A DNA stretch of 64,000 bases from an uncultured Paracoccaceae bacterium (GTDB lineage: Bacteria > Pseudomonadota > Alphaproteobacteria > Rhodobacterales > Rhodobacteraceae): contig CATOSB010000011.1 of NCBI GenBank assembly GCA_951812305.1, positions 636,727 to 700,726 on the forward strand, in the 5' to 3' direction. Numbering within the stretch: the first letter of the stretch is position 1; each line of letters begins with the position of its first letter. The notes below the pieces were generated by a model. The model was not told the DNA's origin, made no database searches, and saw only the letters and a list, made by a program, of their open reading frames with translations. Below, in pieces: positions 44,597-54,707 of the stretch. Made by a program: the position numbers and the translations under genes.

Positions 44597-46765
44597 ATGA
44601 ACGCTGACAATCCGCTGAAATTTATCCGGCGCTCACCACAAGAAATGGCGACCCGTGCCGCGCGTGCGAACCCAAATCGGGCAGCGCAGAACGAAGTGTT
44701 CACAGCCCCACGTGAAATCGACTTGATGGAAGTGGTCGGGTCAATTTGGCGCGGAAAGTTGTTGATTTTTGCATGTGCACTTTTTACGTCGTTGCTCGCA
44801 GGTTGGTATGTTTTTGCACTGGCAACGCCGGGTTTCACATCCCAGTCCCGCCTGATGATCAACACACGCGATCAGAGGCTCGTTGATGTAGAAAGCGTCC
44901 TATCGGGCATTTCAACCGATCAGACGGCGATTAATACAGAGTTGGAAATCATCCGGTCCCGGGGTTTGATCGAGCGCCTCGTCCTCGATTTGAAGCTGAG
45001 AGAAGATCCGGAATTCAACACCAGCCTTCGTGCGCCATCCGCGATTTCGCCCGGGCGATTTCTGCGCCAGTTTAACTTGCCGGGTTTCGACCAGCTGGAT
45101 GGCGATCCAGCAAACCAGACGCAAAGCATAATAGACAACGTGCGCGATGCAATTTTGGTCTCCTCAAAACGCGATACGTTTCTGATCGAAATCCGCGCTA
45201 CGACAAATGATCCGGAGAAATCCGCCGCAATCGCAAATCGTCTGGCGCAGCTGTATCTCGACAATCAGATCAAGTCGAAATTCGAGGCAACTGAATTCGC
45301 CGTTGGCTGGTTGTCAGAGCGTGTGGCCGATCTCGAACTAGACCTGAATAAAACCGAAACAGAGATCAAGACCCTTCGCGCGAACAGCGATCTTGTCAGC
45401 ACGGACGCGCTGGAAGCCCTGAACATCCGTGTCAAATCCATACGCGGGCGTCTTTTGGAGGCCGAGGAGTCCGAGGCGTCCGCAATTGCCGCGGAACAGG
45501 TGATTTCGACGGTGCTTCACAACGCAGACTGGGTTGCCGCGAAAACTTCTGTATCTGACCCCATACTGACCGGGTTGATCGACAAGTTTCTGTCGGACGA
45601 CGAAACAGGTGATCAGGAATTGCAGTCACGACTTCAGCTTTTGCTGGACGATGCAAAATTGAAAGTTTCGAGGGCGGGCTTGCAACGCGGCGCGTTGCAA
45701 CAGGCTTTGCTGCAATCTGAGGCGGACATCCAACGCCAAAATGACGATCTGACCCGGTTAAACCAACTTGTCAGAGAGGCGGATGCGACGCGGGTGATTT
45801 ACGATACTTTTCTTGCCCGGCTAAAGGAAACCTCCGTGCAGATCGGCCTTAATCGGGCCGATAGCCGCATTCTTTCCACCGCTACCATTGGCGAGATTTC
45901 TTCACCTCAGAAAGCCCGTGCCATGGCTGTCGCGGGATTGTTTGGTGCGCTTCTTGGCGCCGCCTATCTGATGTTGCGGCAGTTTGCACATAAAGGCGTG
46001 CGCACGATCAATGATCTGGAGGAAATTACCGAAATTCCGGTGCTTGGCGAAGTACCACGAATGCCGATTGGTCGCCGAAAAAGCCTATCTGCCTTTCTGC
46101 AGCAAAATCCGATTTCGGCGGCGGCAGAGGCAATACGGAATCTTCGCACCTCTATCCTGATGTTCAACACTGTCGCAGTACCAAAAGTGATTATGGTCAC
46201 GTCTTCTGAACCGGCTGAAGGTAAAACCACTTTGGCCATTGGACTTGCCCACAACCTCGCCAGCCTCGGAAAACGGATATTGCTGATTGAAGGCGATCTA
46301 AGAAAAAGTGGCCTGCAACAACATCTCGGCAACCCCGGACAAGCCGGCGTCATGTCGGTCATATCGGGACAATCTTCGTTGTTGGATGTCGTCTGCCGGA
46401 AAGAGAATCTGGGTTTTGATTTTTTGGCGGGTGACCATACAAATCTTGTACCGGCTGACGTTTTTACATCAAGCGGGTTTGGTTCCCTGATTTCGATGGC
46501 GCGTGAAGGTTATGATCACGTCGTCCTGGACATGCCGCCGGTTCTGGCCGTGCCAGATGCACGTATCGCAGCTGGATTGGTGGACTTCGTACTTTATTGT
46601 GTGCGCTGGGATCATACCAAACGGGCACATATCGCAGAAGGTCTTCGTCGGTTTTCATCTGTGGGAACCGACGTGTCAGGCCTTGCCTTAACCCAGATCG
46701 ATCCGAAACGAATGAAACGATACGGATACGGCGATACCTATGCAGCCTACGCCGCCTATGCCTAG
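44597..46765 (+). CDS. Wzc-like exopolysaccharide chain-length regulator and tyrosine kinase
   Basis: A 722-residue membrane protein. A Wzz-type domain with TM1 (LIFACALFTSLLAGWYVFAL, about 54-73) is followed by a long periplasmic coiled-coil region and TM2 (MAVAGLFGALLGAAYLML, about 442-459). The cytoplasmic BY-kinase has Walker A SSEPAEGKTTLAIGLAH (about 536), Walker A' LLIEGDLRKS and Walker B VVLDMPP (about 643). The C-terminus is a tyrosine cluster (YGYGDTYAAYAAYA) for autophosphorylation. It polymerises or exports capsule/EPS together with a Wza-like lipoprotein, here found 15 kb away at 61683. Its 3' end overlaps the convergent glycosyltransferase gene by 4 bp. Confidence 0.92.
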   Translation: MNADNPLKFIRRSPQEMATRAARANPNRAAQNEVFTAPREIDLMEVVGSIWRGKLLIFACALFTSLLAGWYVFALATPGFTSQSRLMINTRDQRLVDVESVLSGISTDQTAINTELEIIRSRGLIERLVLDLKLREDPEFNTSLRAPSAISPGRFLRQFNLPGFDQLDGDPANQTQSIIDNVRDAILVSSKRDTFLIEIRATTNDPEKSAAIANRLAQLYLDNQIKSKFEATEFAVGWLSERVADLELDLNKTETEIKTLRANSDLVSTDALEALNIRVKSIRGRLLEAEESEASAIAAEQVISTVLHNADWVAAKTSVSDPILTGLIDKFLSDDETGDQELQSRLQLLLDDAKLKVSRAGLQRGALQQALLQSEADIQRQNDDLTRLNQLVREADATRVIYDTFLARLKETSVQIGLNRADSRILSTATIGEISSPQKARAMAVAGLFGALLGAAYLMLRQFAHKGVRTINDLEEITEIPVLGEVPRMPIGRRKSLSAFLQQNPISAAAEAIRNLRTSILMFNTVAVPKVIMVTSSEPAEGKTTLAIGLAHNLASLGKRILLIEGDLRKSGLQQHLGNPGQAGVMSVISGQSSLLDVVCRKENLGFDFLAGDHTNLVPADVFTSSGFGSLISMAREGYDHVVLDMPPVLAVPDARIAAGLVDFVLYCVRWDHTKRAHIAEGLRRFSSVGTDVSGLALTQIDPKRMKRYGYGDTYAAYAAYA

Positions 46766-47862
46766 GCGGGATCGTTGACGACCTCTTCAGCAAGGTCAAA
46801 ATACGCGCGGCTGACCTGATCCCAATTGTACCTTTCGCGCGCGATGGCCCGCATCTTCCGCCCGGCTCCTTCTGCGGCAAGACCCTGAAGTTTTGGAATA
46901 AGATTGGCGAGATGCTCAGCGCTTGAAAAATAGAACGCCTGACCGGCGGTGGTGTGACGATTGAAGCTGCAATCAAACGCAACAATCGGTCGCCCGAAAT
47001 GCATCATTTCAACCAATGACGGGTTGGTTCCGCCGGCGGAATGTCCATGAATATAGTATTCCGCGCCCGCCCGGATCGGGTGCAGTTTCGACACGTCGTA
47101 AATAGGATCCTCAAGCAGAATATTTGAAAATTCGCGAAACCGTTCGCGCACTTTCCTGCCATACCTGCTTTGATCCCAGTTGCCGATCATCACAATTTTT
47201 TCGCCGCTTTGTGCGAAGGCTTCGATAATCATATCGATGTTGTTTTCTGGCTCGACCCTGCAGATCGAAAGCGCATAGCGTTCAGGCAAAAGAAACGGCA
47301 CATCCGGTTCGGACATTTCCTTGCCGCGAATTGCGTGATCACCGCCATAAGCGATGTGCCGGCCATTCACGCCATACGTCGCCTTTAGGTATTTATGAAT
47401 TGCGGCGTTATCTGCAATCACCGCGTCCGAATGGCGGACGGCAATTCGTTCGGATAAGCGCAGGAATTTACGGACCGCGGCGTTCCATTTTGAACGTTTC
47501 CACTCGATCCCATCGACGTTTGTCACAACCCGCATGTTGGAAAACCGCCGGATACATGGCAAGGCAATCGCGCCGGAAATACCCATCAAAAAGACCACAT
47601 CCGTCCCGCGCCGGACCGCGTCAATCAGTGAAACAGTGTCATAAAGAACGCTTTGTATCCCGTTTGCCCGTAACTTTAGATACCGAAGTTCGGCGCGTTC
47701 AAGTTTGAGTTCTTTCCGTTCAGCACCAACACTTGTGCAATATACGGTCATTTCGGATTCTGTGTTTTGAGAAGCGTGAAACTGAACAAGGTTCTCTGCT
47801 AAAGTTTCAAAACCGCCATAACGCGCGGGAACGCCCGCAGTTCCTAGAATCGCAATCTTCAT
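46762..47862 (-). CDS. Glycosyltransferase, DUF1972/GT4 rhamnosyltransferase-like
   Basis: A 366-residue GT-B enzyme. The N-terminus MKIAILGTAGVPARYGGFET is the DUF1972 signature. The C-terminal GT4 domain has AEYYIHGHSAGGTNPSLVEM (donor-binding region) and ALSICRVEPENNIDMIIEAF. It is expected to add a sugar to a lipid-linked exopolysaccharide repeat unit at the inner membrane. ATG 47862 fits the family start. Its start lies inside the end of the upstream glycosyltransferase frame (overlap about 55 bp), suggesting coupling. Confidence 0.9.
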   Translation of the reverse strand: MKIAILGTAGVPARYGGFETLAENLVQFHASQNTESEMTVYCTSVGAERKELKLERAELRYLKLRANGIQSVLYDTVSLIDAVRRGTDVVFLMGISGAIALPCIRRFSNMRVVTNVDGIEWKRSKWNAAVRKFLRLSERIAVRHSDAVIADNAAIHKYLKATYGVNGRHIAYGGDHAIRGKEMSEPDVPFLLPERYALSICRVEPENNIDMIIEAFAQSGEKIVMIGNWDQSRYGRKVRERFREFSNILLEDPIYDVSKLHPIRAGAEYYIHGHSAGGTNPSLVEMMHFGRPIVAFDCSFNRHTTAGQAFYFSSAEHLANLIPKLQGLAAEGAGRKMRAIARERYNWDQVSRAYFDLAEEVVNDPA

Positions 47863-48405
47863 AAAATGTGCCCCCAGACATGACTTCTTCAACGCAGTTC
47901 GAAACTCCCTTGGAAAACCGCTTAAAATCATACGATTGCGCCTTCCGTCGCGCCGCCCTCGACAGTGACATCGCGAGGTCGGGATTGGCGGCCATATTGT
48001 CGATGTGGGATACCAATTTCGCATGATTGCGTGAATCGATCAGGTAACCCTCGATGCCGTGTGCCAAAATTTCCGCAGGCCCGCCGACGGGCGGTGCAAT
48101 GATCGGAACGCCAAATGACATGCCTTCAACCAGTGTCAGACCGAAGGTTTCGACCCATTGATCAACGCGCGACAGGTTCAAAAGCAGATCAGCAGTCCGA
48201 TAATATAGCGACGGGTCGGCAGACTTTGCATGAAGGTCGACGTTGCCAGGAATTGCATAGAAATTCCGTAGTCGATTGACCTCAACCTGCTCGCAATTCA
48301 GGATCAGTGTAAACCGAAATTCGGTGCGGGTTTCATAGGCATCCGCAAGCCTTAGAAACTCCACCAATCCCTTGTACCGGCGCGGTGCGGCAAGCATCAG
48401 AATAT
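47807..48405 (-). pseudogene. GT4-type glycosyltransferase, C-terminal part, cut by IS66-type element
   Basis: The surviving frame begins ILMLAAPRRYKGLVEFLRLA, reading out of the IS end. It includes ADLLLNLSRVDQWVETFGLT and LVEGMSFGVPIIAPPVGGPA, the E-x7-E donor-binding region of GT4 enzymes. The N-terminal acceptor domain is missing and not elsewhere in the window. It precedes the DUF1972 enzyme in the same transcript. Confidence 0.88.
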
Positions 48406-50006
48406 GTAACTCCCAAGCACCCCCCACGTTTGAGTGTTATTGTCAGTTTTATGGTGAGTCGAATTTGCCATTTTGCGCGTGTTTTTTTTCTTTCTTGTCT
48501 GAATTCTGTGGCGCCGGGTTGATTTCTCTGAATCAGTGGTGGGATGGATCAGGTTGCCGCCCTTGAACAACTTCTCGCCACGGCTCTGCGTCGGATCGCT
48601 GAGCTTGAAGCTGCGTTGGCGAGCATGGCGGAAGAGATCACGGACCTGCGCCGACAGTTGGCCAAGAACAGCAGCAATAGCAGCAAGCCCCCTTCAAGTG
48701 ATGGCCTGAAGAAGCCAGCCCCGCGCAGCCTGCGTGGCAAATCCGGAAAGAAAAGTGGCGGCCAAGTTGGCCACCGGGGCGACACCCTGCGCCAGACGTC
48801 AACACCCGACTTTGTCGAACGGCATGAGGCGACGCATTGCAGCGCCTGTCAGAGCGCCCTGACGGCGGAGATGGTGAAAGGGATCGAGAAGCGTCAGGTG
48901 TTCGACTTGCCTGCGCCACGCCTGGAGGTCACCGAGCATCAGGCGGCGGTTTATTGTTGCGACCATTGTCGAGCCACGACGACGGCTGGCTTTCCCGATG
49001 GCGTGGCCGCGCATGTGCAATATGGCACGCGCATGCGGGCAGTGGCGGTCTATTGCAATGTTCAGCAGCTGATACCCGAGGATCGGGTCTGCCAGCTTAT
49101 GCGCGACCTGTTTGGGGCCACCAGCTTGTGCGCGGCCAGCGTGACCAACTGGACGCGCGGCGCGGCAAATAAGATGGGTGTCGTGGTTGAACACATTCTC
49201 GCCCGGCTTGCCGAAGGCGGCGTTCGGCATCTGGACGAGACCGGACTTCGTGTTGCCGGCAAGCTGCACTGGCTGCACACGATCTGCGATACCGCCTTCA
49301 CCCATTACCGCATCAGCGCCAAACGCGGTGCTGTTCCAACCTTCCTGACCGGCGGGACGATCATTCATGATCACTGGAAACCCTACTACGCCCATATGAG
49401 CGGAGTGGACGCCCACGCCCTCTGCGGGGCGCATCACTTGCGCGAACTCAAGGCCATCGAAGAGATCGAAAAAGAGCCTTGGGCGACGGAGATGAGCGCA
49501 GTGCTTCATAGCGCCAATCAGCTCAGATGCGCGGCTCAGGATCAAGGCGAGACCGAACTCCCGGAACTGGTTCGCCAGGGTATAGTCACCAGATACATGG
49601 CGATCCTCGCCAAGGGGCTCGCCTTCCACGAACGCCAGCCCCCGCTGGCCAAAAGCCCCGGCACCCGCGGCCGAAAAGCCAGGCGGCCAGGCCACAACCT
49701 GCTCCTCCGCCTGCGTGACTACCGCGATGACGTTTTGCGATTCATCGCCGACTTCGCGGTCCCATTCACAAACAATCAGGCCGAACAGGACCTGCGCATG
49801 ATGAAGCTGCGCATGAAAATCTCGGGCACCTTCCGCACCCTCGAGGGCGCGCGGGTCTTCGCCGACATCAGGTCCGTCATCTCGACGGCCAGAAAACACC
49901 GGTTCAACATCCTGGAAATCCTGACCCTGTCACCACCTCAGATCATCGCACGGCTCTGACGGAACAAAACCCCGCAACCCTATCGGACAGGGTGCTTGGG
50001 AGTTAC
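48406..50006 (+). mobile_element. Single-ORF IS66-type element, copy 2
   Basis: 1601 bp, same ends as copy 1. Flanks cagaatat and ttataaat do not match. It joins the EPS glycosyltransferase to an HU-like gene. Confidence 0.94.
48544..49959 (+). CDS. tnpC: IS66 family transposase (single-ORF type), copy 2
   Basis: A 471-residue protein identical to the one at 466-1881, with all catalytic motifs intact. Confidence 0.94.
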   Translation: MDQVAALEQLLATALRRIAELEAALASMAEEITDLRRQLAKNSSNSSKPPSSDGLKKPAPRSLRGKSGKKSGGQVGHRGDTLRQTSTPDFVERHEATHCSACQSALTAEMVKGIEKRQVFDLPAPRLEVTEHQAAVYCCDHCRATTTAGFPDGVAAHVQYGTRMRAVAVYCNVQQLIPEDRVCQLMRDLFGATSLCAASVTNWTRGAANKMGVVVEHILARLAEGGVRHLDETGLRVAGKLHWLHTICDTAFTHYRISAKRGAVPTFLTGGTIIHDHWKPYYAHMSGVDAHALCGAHHLRELKAIEEIEKEPWATEMSAVLHSANQLRCAAQDQGETELPELVRQGIVTRYMAILAKGLAFHERQPPLAKSPGTRGRKARRPGHNLLLRLRDYRDDVLRFIADFAVPFTNNQAEQDLRMMKLRMKISGTFRTLEGARVFADIRSVISTARKHRFNILEILTLSPPQIIARL

Positions 50007-50400
50007 TTATAAATTCATAAACAGGAACAAGGCTGACGAACCCCGTATTCCAGACACCTGTAGTGACCTTGAATTGGGACAACATATTTTTGATTGGGTT
50101 GCCACTCTTCATGAGGCCAATCCCGCCGCAACGCTTCACGCCGCCATCGCCGAAGAGCTGGACTGTTCGCGCGCCGAAGCCAAACGTCTCTCCGGCGGCG
50201 TCCAGTCGGCGGTGCAGAAACTGGTTGCCGACGGCCATGCGGTCCGCCTGCCCGGCCTTGCCACCTTCTCGGTGGTGGATGTGCCCGAGCGGCAGGTCCG
50301 CAACCCGGCCACCGGAGAAATGCAGACCGCCGCGCCCACACGGCAGGTCCGGGTCTCCGCCACAGGGCCACTCAAGGCCGCCGTAAAGGGGAAGACATGA
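50007..50400 (+). pseudogene. HU-family DNA-binding protein-like gene, 5' end lost
   Basis: The frame runs out of the IS66 end (in-frame codons begin NRNKADEPRIPDTCSDLELG) to a stop at 50400. The C-terminal half has the HU/IHF arm pattern AVRLPGLATFSVVDVPERQV, then RNPATGEMQTAAPTRQ and VRVSATGPLKAAVKG. The helical N-terminal half is recognisable (LHAAIAEELDCSRAEAKRLS). Extra residues at the N-terminus and the missing start make expression doubtful. Confidence 0.65.
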
Positions 50401-50631
50401 TGTGCGATCAGCGCATGGACACCGCGCCGGAAACGATCGACGCAGACGGGTGACCGTTCCGCTCAGCCCTGCATCCCTGTTCGAACGAAACACCCCGGTC
50501 CTGCCACCTGTCACCGCAGGCAATGATGATCGCGGCTGTGGAACCGGCCGGAGCAAACCGCTACATGTGGCCACAACCCCTGCCCGGCGGACGCCGCGGC
50601 TAAACGTACAAACCATGATCCCGGACGCCAT

Positions 50632-51675
50632 ATGAGCCTGCCCTCCGCGAAACACGACGCACTCTTTCGGCTACTGGTCGCCGATCCCTGCCGCGCCGAA
50701 GCGATCCTGCGCGATCACCTGCCTGCCGGGATCGTCAGCCGCCTCGATCCCGATCACCCGCCGGAGCATCTCGAAGGTACCGCCATCGATGGCGAGGGAC
50801 AATCCAGCCAGGCCGATGCCATCTTCCGTGTCCGCCTCGCCGGTGGCGGTGACGCCCGGGTCTACATCCTGCTTGAGCACAAGTCCGGTATCGATGCCCG
50901 CACACCGCTCCAGCTGATGCGCTATATGCTGCGGCTCTGGCAGGCCGATCTCGATGACAGCGCGTCCGGGGACGGCAAACTGACCCCGATCCTGCCGGTC
51001 GTCTTCTACCACGGGCGCGGACCCTGGACCCCGCCGCTCTCGATCCAGGAGATGATCCGCGCGCCGGAGGGGCTTGAGCATCCGGCGCGGGACTTCGGAC
51101 GCTACAGCCTTGTCGATCTCGGGGAAATATCGCCGCACCTGATGTCGCGCAATGCCGACGCGCGCGCAGCACTTCTGGCCATGGCCCGCGCCTTTGCCGA
51201 TACGCTCACCGAGGAGGACGAGGACATCCTGGTTGCCGGTATTGCCGATACCGAGTTCGGGCGCTATCTTCTGAGATACGTCATGGGACAGCTCAGCCTG
51301 TCGCTCGACCAGTTGACTGCGGCGCTCGCACGTACCGCGCCGGGCATGCAGGAGAAACAGGAAAAGGAGGCGCTCGTGGGCACCATCGCAGAAACCCTGC
51401 TTGCCGAAGGCAAGGCCGTTGGAATCGCCGAGGGCAAGGCCGAAGGCCTGAAAGCTGGCGAAGCGCGCGGATTGGCCAGGGGCGAAGCGAAAGGCAAGGC
51501 GGAAGGCAAGGCGGAAACCCTCGGACACCTGTTGGAGCGCCGTTTCGGCCCCCTGCCCCGGGACATCGAGACGCGGATCGCCGCGGCCGCACCCGATCGG
51601 ATCGAGGCCTGGCTGGATGCCGTTCTGGACGCGCCCGACCTCGCGGCCGTCTTCGCGGAAGGCCGCCCGCACTGA
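50632..51675 (+). CDS. Rpn-family recombination-promoting nuclease (Transposase_31)
   Basis: A 347-residue protein. The PD-(D/E)XK nuclease core has KHDALFRLLVADPCRAEAIL, SSQADAIFRVRL and VYILLEHKSGIDARTPLQLM (E-x-K). This is followed by YMLRLWQ and the family motif PVVFYHG. About residues 255-305 hold tandem Gly/Glu/Lys/Ala repeats (AEGKAVGIAEGKAEGLKAGE), a usual Rpn linker, then a DUF4351-like end (LGHLLERRFGPLPRDIETRI). Rpn proteins cleave DNA and are proposed defence or recombination factors. The 231 bp upstream show no gene. Confidence 0.9.
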   Translation: MSLPSAKHDALFRLLVADPCRAEAILRDHLPAGIVSRLDPDHPPEHLEGTAIDGEGQSSQADAIFRVRLAGGGDARVYILLEHKSGIDARTPLQLMRYMLRLWQADLDDSASGDGKLTPILPVVFYHGRGPWTPPLSIQEMIRAPEGLEHPARDFGRYSLVDLGEISPHLMSRNADARAALLAMARAFADTLTEEDEDILVAGIADTEFGRYLLRYVMGQLSLSLDQLTAALARTAPGMQEKQEKEALVGTIAETLLAEGKAVGIAEGKAEGLKAGEARGLARGEAKGKAEGKAETLGHLLERRFGPLPRDIETRIAAAAPDRIEAWLDAVLDAPDLAAVFAEGRPH

Positions 51676-51984
51676 CCGGAAAGCACGTCTTTGAAACGGC
51701 TTAGGGTATTTCCCGGAGACCTGGACAGCACCGACGCACCATATGAAAAACGCGCGGATAGACCCCTGGTCCCGCAGGCGAAGCTGCCGAAGCGGCTCGA
51801 TCTGGACGGAGATGCCGGGCGGGCGCTCGACAGCGTGCCGGGGCCGGGGTCGATTACCGCCGAGTGCCAAATCCTGCGGTTATCCATGTTGCCGGTGTAT
51901 AGGGCGGTGCGCATTTTGCGCATCATGATGCAGGTGGCTTCGGCCTGAACCAGCATCGCACCCTCATCCAGTTCACGGGAATAA

Positions 51985-53153
51985 TACCAAGGGTGCTTCA
52001 AAATGACTCAGCTATGGATTTTGGGTACCGCCTGAGGTGCTGAGGTGATTCAAGATTGGCAAAGGAGACCACCGATGCCAGCCAGGATACCGATGCGAGC
52101 CGATTTTACCGCCAATGATCTGCGCAAGCTTGCCGCAGAGAGTTCTGATGCCCGGCAGAGCCGACGGCTTTTGTCGCTTGCCGCTATCGCCGATGGCATG
52201 TCGCGTGGGGCTGCGGCCCGCATTGGCGGGATGGACCGGCAAACGCTCAGGGACTGGGTGCTCCGTTTCAACGCTGATGGTCCAGCGGGGCTGCTGGATC
52301 GGCAGCGAGGAGGCTCGCGATCCCGCCTTGACAATGCGCAACTGGATGAACTGGCGGCTCTTGTCGAGACCGGTCCTGATCCTGAAAAGGACGGTGTCGT
52401 CCGCTGGCGGCGGGTCGATTTGAAGAATGTGATCAAGGCGCGTTTTGGCGTCGACTATCACGAGCGCCATGTGGGGCAGATTCTGCACAATCTGGGCTTT
52501 TCCCACATCAGCGCACGCCCTCAGCACCCGGGGCAGGACGTGCAGGTCATTGAGGATTTCAAAAAAACTTCGGCGACAATCTGAAGGAGACGCTTCAGGG
52601 GGTGCCGCCGGACAAACCCGTCGAAATCTGGTTCCAGGACGAGATGCGTCTCGGTCAGAAGAACACCCGCGTCCGCCAGTGGGCACGCAAGGGCACACGG
52701 CCCCGCCAGCCCGCCGATCAGCGTTACCAAAATGCGTATCTTTTTGGCGCCATCTGCCCCGAACGCGGCACCGGCGCGGCGATCATGATGCCAGCAGCCG
52801 ACACCTATGCGATGCAGCGCCACCTGGAAGAAATCAGCAAAATTGTCTCCGATGGCGCCCACGCCGTCATCCTCATGGACCAAGCCGGCTGGCACACGAC
52901 ATCCGCTCTGGAAATCCCGCAAAACCTGTCGCTCATGTTTCTGCCGCCCAAATCACCAGAGCTGAATCCAACCGAAAACATTTGGCAATATCTCCGCCAG
53001 ACATGGCTCGCAAACCGGACGTTCGACACATATGACGCGATTCTCGACGCGGGGTGCGAGGCCTGGAACAACCTCATCGCAAGACCGCAAACCATCACAT
53101 CCATCGCAAGCCGCAACTGGGCGAAAGTCGGTCAGATTGAATAACCCTTGGTA
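51985..53153 (+). mobile_element. IS630-family element, copy 3
   Basis: 1169 bp, the same ends as the other copies, flanked by TAA (51982-51984 and 53154-53156). Confidence 0.92.
52045..53144 (+). CDS. tnp: IS630-family transposase (two frames), copy 3
   Basis: Frame 1 is 52045-52584 and frame 2 is 52602-53144, identical to the other copies and joined by -1 slippage on A-AAA-AAC. Confidence 0.9.
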
Positions 53154-53484
53154 TAATACTTCCGCAAGGTCTTTTCCTCGCATCCCGGAACGGTGGCGAT
53201 TTCGCCATGCGTCATGCCTCCGGCGCGCAGGTCCACGCCAAGCTTCTGATTTGCCCTGCTTTTTGCGTATGCCTTCCGACCGCGCGGGTTTTTCATCGGC
53301 AGCAAGGAATTTCCAAAGAGGTCTGTTTCCGGATCTGCGGTGGAATTTTCAGGTTTCACGGGAAAAAAATCCCCGAATTCGGGGGAGGCGGGTCCAGCCG
53401 TTCGGGGCGCTCGGCCTTTTGATGGCCCCATCGGAAGGTTTCTTCGTAAAACCACGCTAAGGAAGAACGAAGCCTGAACATGGC

Positions 53485-54051
53485 TTATGGCGTGGTGTTT
53501 CTGATGACTTTGTAAGCTGTTGATCTGCCTATTCCGAGATGTTTTGCGGCCTGGGCGACGGATTTACCTGCGCCGACGAGGTCTTGGAGGGCTGAGATTG
53601 TCTCGGGTTGCAATGGCGGCCGCCCAGGGGTGCGCCCTTGCTTCCGAGCGTTGATCAGGCCGTCTTTGGTGCGCTCTGAGATCAGGCGGCGCTCGAAATG
53701 CGCAATGGCCCCGAACACATGGAACACGAGCTCTCCGGCTGCGGATGTCGTGTCGACCCTCTCCTCGAGGCTGATGAGGTTGAGCTCTCTGGCCTTGAGG
53801 TCGTCGACGGTTTCCAGGAGTTCCTTGAGCGAGCGCCCCAATCGATCAAGGCGTATCACGGCGAGGGTATCGTTGGGCCGAGCCTGATCAAGCAAGGCTG
53901 CCAGGCCGGGTCGGTCGAAGGTCTTGCCTGAGATCACGTCCTCGAACACGCGGATGGCGCCGTGCTGCAGCAACCGGTCTTTCTGGCCGGCCAGATCCTG
54001 GTCGGCGGTTGCGACCCTTGCGTATCCGAGGATGTCGCCAGTGCGTGGCAT
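53485..54051 (-). CDS. tnpR: Tn3-type serine resolvase with Ala at the nucleophile position
   Basis: A 188-residue recombinase with the full fold: KDRLLQHGAIRVFEDVISGK, AVIRLDRLGRSLKELLETVD, FHVFGAIAHFERRLISERTK and the HTH GKSVAQAAKHLGIGRSTAYK. The N-terminal motif reads GYARVATADQ, with Ala14 (codon GCA) where active resolvases have Ser (RVST). As read, it should not cleave DNA. The length and the rest of the active site look normal. Confidence 0.9.
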   Translation of the reverse strand: MPRTGDILGYARVATADQDLAGQKDRLLQHGAIRVFEDVISGKTFDRPGLAALLDQARPNDTLAVIRLDRLGRSLKELLETVDDLKARELNLISLEERVDTTSAAGELVFHVFGAIAHFERRLISERTKDGLINARKQGRTPGRPPLQPETISALQDLVGAGKSVAQAAKHLGIGRSTAYKVIRNTTP

Positions 54052-54191
54052 GGTGTCCCCAAAACGGCCGTTTTATGACCTGATTTGACGTGACCGTTTT
54101 AATCCTGGATCGACGCGCCAAATATGTCTTTTTATCAGTCGCTATAATATTCGGTGTCTTCAAACTTGCAACAACGTTTTGAGGACACCTT
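54052..54191. promoter_or_regulatory. Divergent tnpR-tnpA intergenic region (res)
   Basis: 140 bp between divergent genes. aaaacggccgtttt (54061-54074) is a palindrome, and cgctataatattcg (54142-54155) has the AT-centred core expected of a resolvase crossover site. Promoters for both genes should lie here. Confidence 0.55.
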
Positions 54192-54647
54192 ATGGGCCGC
54201 AGACTTCTTTCCTCCCGCGCGCATGCAGAATTCTTCGGGGTACCGACGGATTCTGATGCTTTGATCCGCCACTATTTGCTGAGCGGAGATGATATTGATC
54301 TGATCCGTACCCGGCGTCGTGCCGAGAACCTCCCTGGTGTTGCGGTGCATATTTGTCTGCTGCGCCACCCTGGCCTGGGGTGGCGCGACGGCATCATGCC
54401 ACCAGTTGAACTGATCGCCTGGCTTGCAGAACAACTTCAGGTCGGCACCTGTACTCTCGACGGCTATGCCGTCAGGCGAAATACGCGGCATGAACACCAT
54501 GCCCTCGCGATGCACCATCCGGGGCTTTCCCCTTTTGGACCTGAACATGTGCGGCAAGCGGAGGACATCGCCACGAAGGCGGCCTTTGCGACGGATCACG
54601 GCGTGAAGATTGTCGAGACGGTGATTACAGAACTGCGCAAGCACCAT
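54192..54647 (+). pseudogene. tnpA: Tn3-family TnpA, N-terminal DUF4158 fragment
   Basis: The frame has the DUF4158 domain of Tn3 transposases: RLLSSRAHAEFFGVPTDSDA, RHYLLSGDDIDLIRTRRRAE, LPGVAVHICLLRHPGLGWRD and VELIAWLAEQLQVG. It is cut after about 152 residues by the TIME. The protein differs from the transposase at 33055. The catalytic part is not in the window. Confidence 0.92.
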
Positions 54648-54707
54648 GGGGTCGAGTGAGGCTGAGTGCAGAAAACCACGTTAAGAAATTTAAAATCATT
54701 TGAAAAC

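Larger units (their letters stand above)
51850..53296 (-). pseudogene. Phage-type helix-turn-helix (terminase small-subunit-like) gene split by IS630
   Basis: Removing the IS630 (51985-53153) and one TAA joins the frame from ATG 53296. It starts MKNPRGRKAYAKSRANQKLG and passes through GMTHGEIATVPGCEEKTLRK. It then continues YYSRELDEGAMLVQAEATCI and RTALYTGNMDNRRIWHSAV. HTH followed by KTLRKYYxxELDxG is typical of small phage proteins related to terminase small subunits. The C-terminus beyond about residue 90 loses similarity, so a frameshift is likely; the left limit given is approximate. Confidence 0.6.
53424..54647. mobile_element. Second Tn3-family transposon, left part
   Basis: It begins with the 38-bp end at 53424-53461 (ggccccatcggaagg to acgctaag). 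A minus-strand tnpR, an intergenic res region and a divergent plus-strand tnpA follow. It is cut by the TIME at 54648. Part of the same end is repeated at 29070-29232. Confidence 0.85.

Noticed and set aside
50671..51870. 399-codon minus-strand frame opposite the Rpn nuclease
   Set aside because: The plus strand has the PD-(D/E)XK motifs and Gly/Glu repeat linker, so the minus frame is an artefact.
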